DNA from: an uncultured Lacibacter sp.
Lineage (GTDB): Bacteria > Bacteroidota > Bacteroidia > Chitinophagales > Chitinophagaceae
DNA length: 20,480 bases
Direction of reading: 5' to 3'
Assembly: GCF_946479605.1 (NCBI RefSeq)
Contig: NZ_CAMLGT010000036.1
Span: forward strand, 1-20,480
The position numbers and the translations under genes were made by a program. The notes under the pieces were generated by a model. The model made no database searches and was not told where the DNA came from. It worked only from the letters and a program-made list of their open reading frames with translations. Every line of letters starts with the position of its first letter. Position 1 is the stretch's first letter. Shown here one piece after another: positions 16,642-20,480 of the stretch.

Positions 16642-16680
16642 AAAATAAAAAAATCCGTGCAGCTTTCACCACACGGATTT
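16642..16680 (-). terminator. Rho-independent terminator of ppc
   Basis: AAATCCGTG (16651-16659) and CACGGATTT (16672-16680) form a perfect 9-base stem with a 12-base loop. On the minus strand the stem is followed by a run of Ts broken by a single A. It begins 23 bases past the ppc stop, so this is a confident terminator for ppc and separates it from the nuclease gene. Confidence 0.88.
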
Positions 16681-16703
16681 CCATTATCAAGATTAACTCA
16701 TTT

Positions 16704-19244
16704 CTATGCAGAGTTCCTTGCCGCATTAATAATACCAAACGAACAACGGATGATCAGCTTTTCGTAAGCTGCTTTGTTGCTTGCATTTTGCTGGCCGTTC
16801 AGTTCTCTGCATTTGGCAATGGCATATTGTTGAATGGTAAGCAAGGGCAGTACTATACGTTCACGCATTTGTATCGACAATTGCTCAACAGGATAAGTTT
16901 CCATCAACTCTGTATTACCGCTCAGCAGCAACACATATTTTTTTGTGAGTTCGTATTCGTTATAGATCTTTTGCCATATCTCACCATACACAGGATGATC
17001 ACGCAGGTATTCTGTCAACGGAAAGAAGCATTTTTTCATTGCCATTTCACAGTTATCCATCAGCGTTTTGATAAACAGTGAATTGTTATAGAGTTGTTTC
17101 ACTTCGTGAAAACGTCCCTGGTCGTCCAATGCTTTTAACGCAGTGCCCACGCCATAGTAACCGGTAACGTTTTGTTTCAGCTGGCTCCAGGCGCCAACAT
17201 AAGGAATAGCACGCAGGTCTTTTAATTCCAACCGTGCAGAACCACCACGCTTTGCAGGGCGACTTGCAATATTGGTATCGCTGTAATATTTCAGCGGACT
17301 TGTATCCACCAGGTATTGCATAAAGTAAGGGTGCTTTTTCAATTCGCTGTATGCATCATAACTCTTACCGGCAATTTCAACGATCAGGTTTTCTTCATCA
17401 TCACTCAGTGTTACTTTGTTGGAAGAGAACAGGTCGTTACTGATACCTGCATTCAGCAACTGTTCAATATTAAACTGTGCAGAATCGGGCGTGCCGAAAT
17501 TTGAACTTACAGTTTGTCCTTGTATAGTAAGCTGTATTTCTTTATTGGAAATATGTTTGCCCATGGATGCATAAAACTTATGTGTTTTACCACCACCACG
17601 TGCAGGAGGGCCACCACGACCATCAAAGAACATCACATCAATCCCGTATTCTTTAGAAATATTACTCAGCTCTTCTTTTGCTTTATAAATTCCCCAATTA
17701 GCCATGAGGTAACCACCATCTTTTGTACCATCGCTGAAGCCAAGCATGATCGTTTGTTTTCTTCCACGTCGGTTAAGATGTTCTTTATATACTTCATGCG
17801 TATAGAGTTGCTTCATAACACCGGGAGCACTTTGCAGATCTTCAATTGTTTCAAACAACGGAACAATATCAAGGTTCAATGCATCTCTATCCCATCCACT
17901 CAGCATGAGTAACTGAAATACTTCCATTACATTTTCGGCGCTTGTACATTGGCTAATGATGTAGCGGCTGCAACCATCAGTTCCGTTTTGCTGCTGGATC
18001 ACTTTGATGTTTTTCATAACATCCAGTGTTTCTTTTACCAGTTCATCTGCAGCTTTGTTTTCAGCATCGGTTTTATAACCGGGTAAATAAGGGAACGCAG
18101 TGTCCGGTTCTTTCGCTGCAATAGTGGATAGCACTTTGCTGTGCACTGAGCTATCCTGGCGAATGTCGAGTGAAGCAAAATGTAAACCAAACAACTGCAC
18201 TTTATTGATCAGTGCATCAACCTGGTTCTGGAATAAACCATTATGTTGATGAATAAGAATACCTCTTATTTCAAACAACGTAGACAACACTTCCTCTTTT
18301 GTTAAACTGGTTGTATGGCCGGGAATGAAAATATTATCGTATAACTTCTTTTCAAGACCAGCCAGCAATACATCAACTCCCTGGAAGGTAAGCCTGCGTT
18401 TCATGCGGCGCACATCCAGGTAATAACATTTAATGATAGAACCACGTAACAGTTCTGCTACCTTCAATGTAATATCAGTTGTTACAAACGGGTTGCCGTC
18501 TCTGTCGCCACCGGGCCAGAAACCCATGCGGATGAGTGGTTGGTTAAATTCAATACCAAGCTGCAATTGGTTTTTAATGTTGGCATAAATACGTCCGGCA
18601 GCTGCATAGAAAACATTCTCCAGGTACCAGATCAAACTCACAGCTTCATCATACGGAGTAGGACGCTGCTTTTTCAGGAACGGCGTTTTGCCCAGCTGTT
18701 GTAAATAGGTATTGATCTGTGTGGCATTGTTTTCCGACAATGCTTTCGACAGATCGTGAATAATACCTAATACAGAACCGGGATAAAACTGTGTAGGGTG
18801 TGCGGTTAATACCAAACGTATGCAGTAATCGTTCAGTTTATCAAGCAGTTCACCTTCTTTATTGTTTGTTTGTACTTCGTTAAACAGTTGTTTTAACGAA
18901 CCTGTTCCCTGCATATCATGCACTTCACGGAAAGCGGCATCTTCCAATGCGTCAAACAATACGATCTGGCGTTCGGTGTATTGCACAAAACGAAACAGCA
19001 GATCGATCTGTTCCTGCTCTTTTGTATAAGATGTATGACGTTTAAAAAAATCGTCAATGATCTCAACAGGGCTTTGTTTCTTTTTATAACCATCTTCAGT
19101 ATTGGTTAATAACAGTGATAACAAAATACCTGTACGTTCAATCCGGTGAAATGGTAATGAAGTAAATAAACTGTTGTAAAGTTGAAACTTAATTCCTACC
19201 TGGCTCTTAAATTGCTGGAGCCCGGTTGTGTTGTTAAATGACAT
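16704..19244 (-). CDS. ppc: Phosphoenolpyruvate carboxylase
   Basis: Adds bicarbonate to PEP to make oxaloacetate, refilling the TCA cycle and supplying carbon for aspartate-family amino acids. At 846 residues it is slightly shorter than the 883-residue E. coli enzyme. Catalytic H149 lies in LTAHPTQ, where most enzymes have TAHPTE; from memory this Q is common in Bacteroidota PEP carboxylases. GGDRDGNPFVT marks an active-site loop, SDGTKDGG (about residue 507) the catalytic lysine region, and FFDGRGGPPARGGG (about 540-550) the glycine-rich loop. SRPAKRGG and LRAIPYVGAWSQ follow. The C terminus is RNSA rather than RNTG but keeps the asparagine linked to aspartate inhibition in the family. The start at 19244 gives a normal N terminus. 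It is transcribed alone, between its own terminator and an upstream hairpin. Confidence 0.97.
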   Translation of the reverse strand: MSFNNTTGLQQFKSQVGIKFQLYNSLFTSLPFHRIERTGILLSLLLTNTEDGYKKKQSPVEIIDDFFKRHTSYTKEQEQIDLLFRFVQYTERQIVLFDALEDAAFREVHDMQGTGSLKQLFNEVQTNNKEGELLDKLNDYCIRLVLTAHPTQFYPGSVLGIIHDLSKALSENNATQINTYLQQLGKTPFLKKQRPTPYDEAVSLIWYLENVFYAAAGRIYANIKNQLQLGIEFNQPLIRMGFWPGGDRDGNPFVTTDITLKVAELLRGSIIKCYYLDVRRMKRRLTFQGVDVLLAGLEKKLYDNIFIPGHTTSLTKEEVLSTLFEIRGILIHQHNGLFQNQVDALINKVQLFGLHFASLDIRQDSSVHSKVLSTIAAKEPDTAFPYLPGYKTDAENKAADELVKETLDVMKNIKVIQQQNGTDGCSRYIISQCTSAENVMEVFQLLMLSGWDRDALNLDIVPLFETIEDLQSAPGVMKQLYTHEVYKEHLNRRGRKQTIMLGFSDGTKDGGYLMANWGIYKAKEELSNISKEYGIDVMFFDGRGGPPARGGGKTHKFYASMGKHISNKEIQLTIQGQTVSSNFGTPDSAQFNIEQLLNAGISNDLFSSNKVTLSDDEENLIVEIAGKSYDAYSELKKHPYFMQYLVDTSPLKYYSDTNIASRPAKRGGSARLELKDLRAIPYVGAWSQLKQNVTGYYGVGTALKALDDQGRFHEVKQLYNNSLFIKTLMDNCEMAMKKCFFPLTEYLRDHPVYGEIWQKIYNEYELTKKYVLLLSGNTELMETYPVEQLSIQMRERIVLPLLTIQQYAIAKCRELNGQQNASNKAAYEKLIIRCSFGIINAARNSA

Positions 19245-19284
19245 AGTAATCCTGTTTTAAGCGCAGGCAAGTGATCGTAGAGCG

Positions 19285-19313
19285 GAAAGATAGAAAGAAT
19301 TAGAGGGCTGAAA
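19285..19313 (-). promoter_or_regulatory. Weak candidate promoter of ppc
   Basis: On the minus strand TATCTTTC (plus 19285-19292) matches TAnnTTTG at all but the last base. A TTT tract (from 19311) lies 18 bases upstream, lacking the usual G. It is about 40 bases before the ppc ATG. Confidence 0.3.
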
Positions 19314-19336
19314 AAATTTGTTTACGCAAACGATAA

Positions 19337-19356
19337 AGCCGCCTTACGGGGCGGCT
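19337..19356 (-). terminator. Terminator between the 95-residue hypothetical gene and ppc
   Basis: AGCCGCC (19337-19343) and GGCGGCT (19350-19356) form a GC-only-core 7-base stem with a 6-base loop. On the minus strand it is followed by TTATCGTTT, a moderate T-rich tail. It lies about 60 bases beyond the stop of the upstream minus-strand gene, so it probably ends that transcript. Confidence 0.7.
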
Positions 19357-19415
19357 GTGTCTTTCCAGATCAGACGGAAGAAATTATAGGTGCGACTGTT
19401 AAAACAAAGTGTTTT

Positions 19416-19703
19416 TTAAAGGCTGTTTACGATCAATAAGGGTTCATGGTTATGCAACTGTTTTTCATTGGTGAGTTTTAATACACAGGCTTTTGCTGTA
19501 TGCTTGCTATTGTTTGTTTTTCTTTTTGCTGAAGACAAATGAACGGTAGTAAATTGAAACAGGTCGTTCTTTACTGTGTTTGTTACCACCTGCATTTTTG
19601 TTTGCAGATCGGTGCCGGGTGTTTTCAGTGTCTGCATATACGTTCCGTTTTTCAGGAGCAGCCAGGCAGCCAATACAGTAATAAGTAAAATACCTTTTTT
19701 CAT
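19416..19703 (-). CDS. Small hypothetical membrane-anchored or exported protein
   Basis: I do not recognise this 95-residue protein. Residues 3-18 (KGILLITVLAAWLLLK) form a single hydrophobic segment after a basic start, consistent with an uncleaved signal anchor or a signal peptide without an obvious cleavage site. The rest is hydrophilic and basic, with Thr-, Lys- and His-rich stretches and one cysteine near position 73. Support for a real gene comes from a perfect TATATTTG box about 35 bases upstream and a terminator-like hairpin downstream. Another reading frame is open over part of the same region (19507-19740), but it lacks a hydrophobic start and fits the promoter less well. The function is unknown. 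Confidence 0.55.
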   Translation of the reverse strand: MKKGILLITVLAAWLLLKNGTYMQTLKTPGTDLQTKMQVVTNTVKNDLFQFTTVHLSSAKRKTNNSKHTAKACVLKLTNEKQLHNHEPLLIVNSL

Positions 19704-19731
19704 GTTGTCTTGTTTTTGTGATCATTGAATC

Positions 19732-19772
19732 ACACAGCAAATATAAACTGTGTTTTTGCGCTGTTATAACAG
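19732..19772 (-). promoter_or_regulatory. Promoter box with two palindromic sites upstream of the 95-residue hypothetical gene
   Basis: On the minus strand TATATTTG (plus 19738-19745) is a perfect -7 box. It sits between the arms of an inverted repeat, ACACAG (19732-19737) and CTGTGT (19748-19753). Sixteen bases further upstream of the box lies a perfect 12-base palindrome, CTGTTATAACAG (19761-19772), where a regulator could act. No TTTG -33 element was found. Confidence 0.45.
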
Positions 19773-19840
19773 AATTAAGTGAACGGCGGTTATCATTGAT
19801 TGAACTGTAGTAAACTGCAGATAAACCGTTTTCCTCTTGA

Positions 19841-20323
19841 TTACTTTTTACCTAATTGTGTGGTGTTCCATTTTTGAAATTCAAGGTCAATGTTTTCATC
19901 GGCAATAAAGGCAATGTCGCCAATGTTGTTGATCTCAACTTTCGCTTCGCCTGCAAATGTTACCAGCAATTTGTTCGATGCAATATTGCCATTGCTGCGA
20001 ACATAAGAAGCTCCTTTGATGGTGAGCTTACGTAGGTTTTGTACGGTAATAAAAACAGTTACTTTGTTTTTAAGTGAACCTTTTTTGCTCAGCAGTCGTA
20101 CTTTACCTTTTGATTGGTCAACCACTACTGCGTTGGCATCTTTTTCTTCGCCGGCAATACGGATGGTTGTTTCTGCACTTTCAGTAAGGATCACTGAAAT
20201 TTCGTGACTTACTTCAAGACTGTAAAATGCTTTTGTTACAGGAAGTTCTCTTGTAACCACATCGGCTTTTACAGCGGTGGCAGCTGTAAGCATGCCGATG
20301 AACAGAATAAATAATTGTTTCAT
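19841..20323 (-). CDS. Short exported DUF2807 (GIN-domain) protein
   Basis: Residues 1-20 are a clear signal peptide, with cleavage likely after AVKA. The mature part resembles DUF2807, a beta-helix-like domain called the putative auto-transporter adhesin head GIN domain: it has a starting strand FYSLEVSHEISVILTES, then repeated beta-strands with the VRLLSKKG, LTIKGASYVRSNG and VTFAGEAKVEI pattern. Only about 140 mature residues are present, whereas family members are often 200 or more, so the protein is a short version or a truncated one. I took the ATG at 20323 rather than one 21 codons upstream, because the signal peptide starts here. The function is unknown; a periplasmic or surface location is expected. 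Confidence 0.8.
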   Translation of the reverse strand: MKQLFILFIGMLTAATAVKADVVTRELPVTKAFYSLEVSHEISVILTESAETTIRIAGEEKDANAVVVDQSKGKVRLLSKKGSLKNKVTVFITVQNLRKLTIKGASYVRSNGNIASNKLLVTFAGEAKVEINNIGDIAFIADENIDLEFQKWNTTQLGKK

Positions 20324-20372
20324 GATGATAAGGTTTGTGGCTTTGCGCCATTTGATGATTTGTTTAACAATG

Positions 20373-20403
20373 CAAAGATGCAGCAAGGGAGAAGGAAAGT
20401 CAA
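20373..20403 (-). promoter_or_regulatory. Candidate promoter of the DUF2807 gene
   Basis: On the minus strand TTG (plus 20401-20403) and CATCTTTG (plus 20373-20380) are 20 bases apart. The second box differs from TAnnTTTG only at its first base. It would give a leader of about 45 bases before the ATG at 20323. Confidence 0.4.
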
Positions 20404-20450
20404 TCGCATAAACATGTAGAAATGGAAAGAAAAAGATGAAGGGGCAGGCG

Positions 20451-20479
20451 GTAAAACGCTTGCTGCAGCTGTGTTTTAC
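20451..20479. repeat. Inverted repeat at the window edge
   Basis: GTAAAACGC (20451-20459) and GTGTTTTAC (20471-20479) pair over 9 bases with one G-T type pair around an 11-base loop. It may be the terminator of a gene beyond the window, but the right side is cut off and no T-run can be judged. Confidence 0.3.
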
Positions 20480-20480
20480 G

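Noticed and set aside
19792..19832. Imperfect hairpin (AACGG...GTTATC with GATAAACCGTT) after the DUF2807 gene
   Set aside because: It has a two-base bulge, a mismatch, a large loop and no T-run on the minus strand, so it is not a convincing terminator.
1..20480. Search for CRISPR arrays, tRNA or rRNA genes, insertion sequences and phage genes
   Set aside because: No spaced direct repeats, cloverleaf-like tails, transposase motifs or terminal repeats were seen.

Overview
The window is an ordinary-looking chromosomal stretch from a member of the Bacteroidota, probably of the Chitinophagaceae type. The genus is an inference from protein style and cannot be proved here. The signs are low-to-moderate GC, no Shine-Dalgarno sequences but A-rich leaders before start codons, several promoter boxes close to the Bacteroidota consensus (TAnnTTTG, sometimes with TTG about 17-20 bases upstream), and family-typical proteins: a small Crp/Fnr regulator, a DUF2807 protein, a BBP2-type porin and a PEP carboxylase with TAHPTQ in place of TAHPTE.

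Left part, plus strand (1-11867): amino-acid and nitrogen assimilation. ilvC and ilvA lie 6 bases apart and look like the tail of a branched-chain amino-acid operon. After a 167-base gap holding a perfect 18-base palindrome come gltB and gltD, which encode both subunits of NADPH glutamate synthase. A strong terminator closes gltD. Then come an ammonium transporter (amt) and, after an intergenic region with a long hairpin, an outer-membrane beta-barrel protein of porin type. Together these cover ammonium entry, glutamate formation and the use of that glutamate by the transaminases of isoleucine and valine synthesis. No PII (glnK) gene is next to amt. Terminators lie between the convergent porin and agmatine deiminase genes.

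Right part, minus strand (12079-20323): aguB and aguA turn agmatine into putrescine, with a hairpin-forming repeat between them. Next, in the direction of reading from the right, are a DUF1801 protein, a Crp/Fnr-type regulator and a flavodoxin-fold NAD(P)H oxidoreductase. An AT-rich endonuclease/exonuclease/phosphatase-family gene lies upstream of these. Further right are ppc (PEP carboxylase, oxaloacetate supply) with its own terminator, a small membrane-anchored hypothetical protein, and a short secreted DUF2807 protein.

No rRNA, tRNA, CRISPR array, insertion sequence or phage gene was seen, and no gap exceeds about 210 bases. I found no new multi-gene system. The points most worth checking are regulatory: the palindrome before gltB, an inverted repeat that covers the promoter box and start codon of the Crp/Fnr gene, the hairpin between amt and the porin, and the repeat between aguB and aguA.
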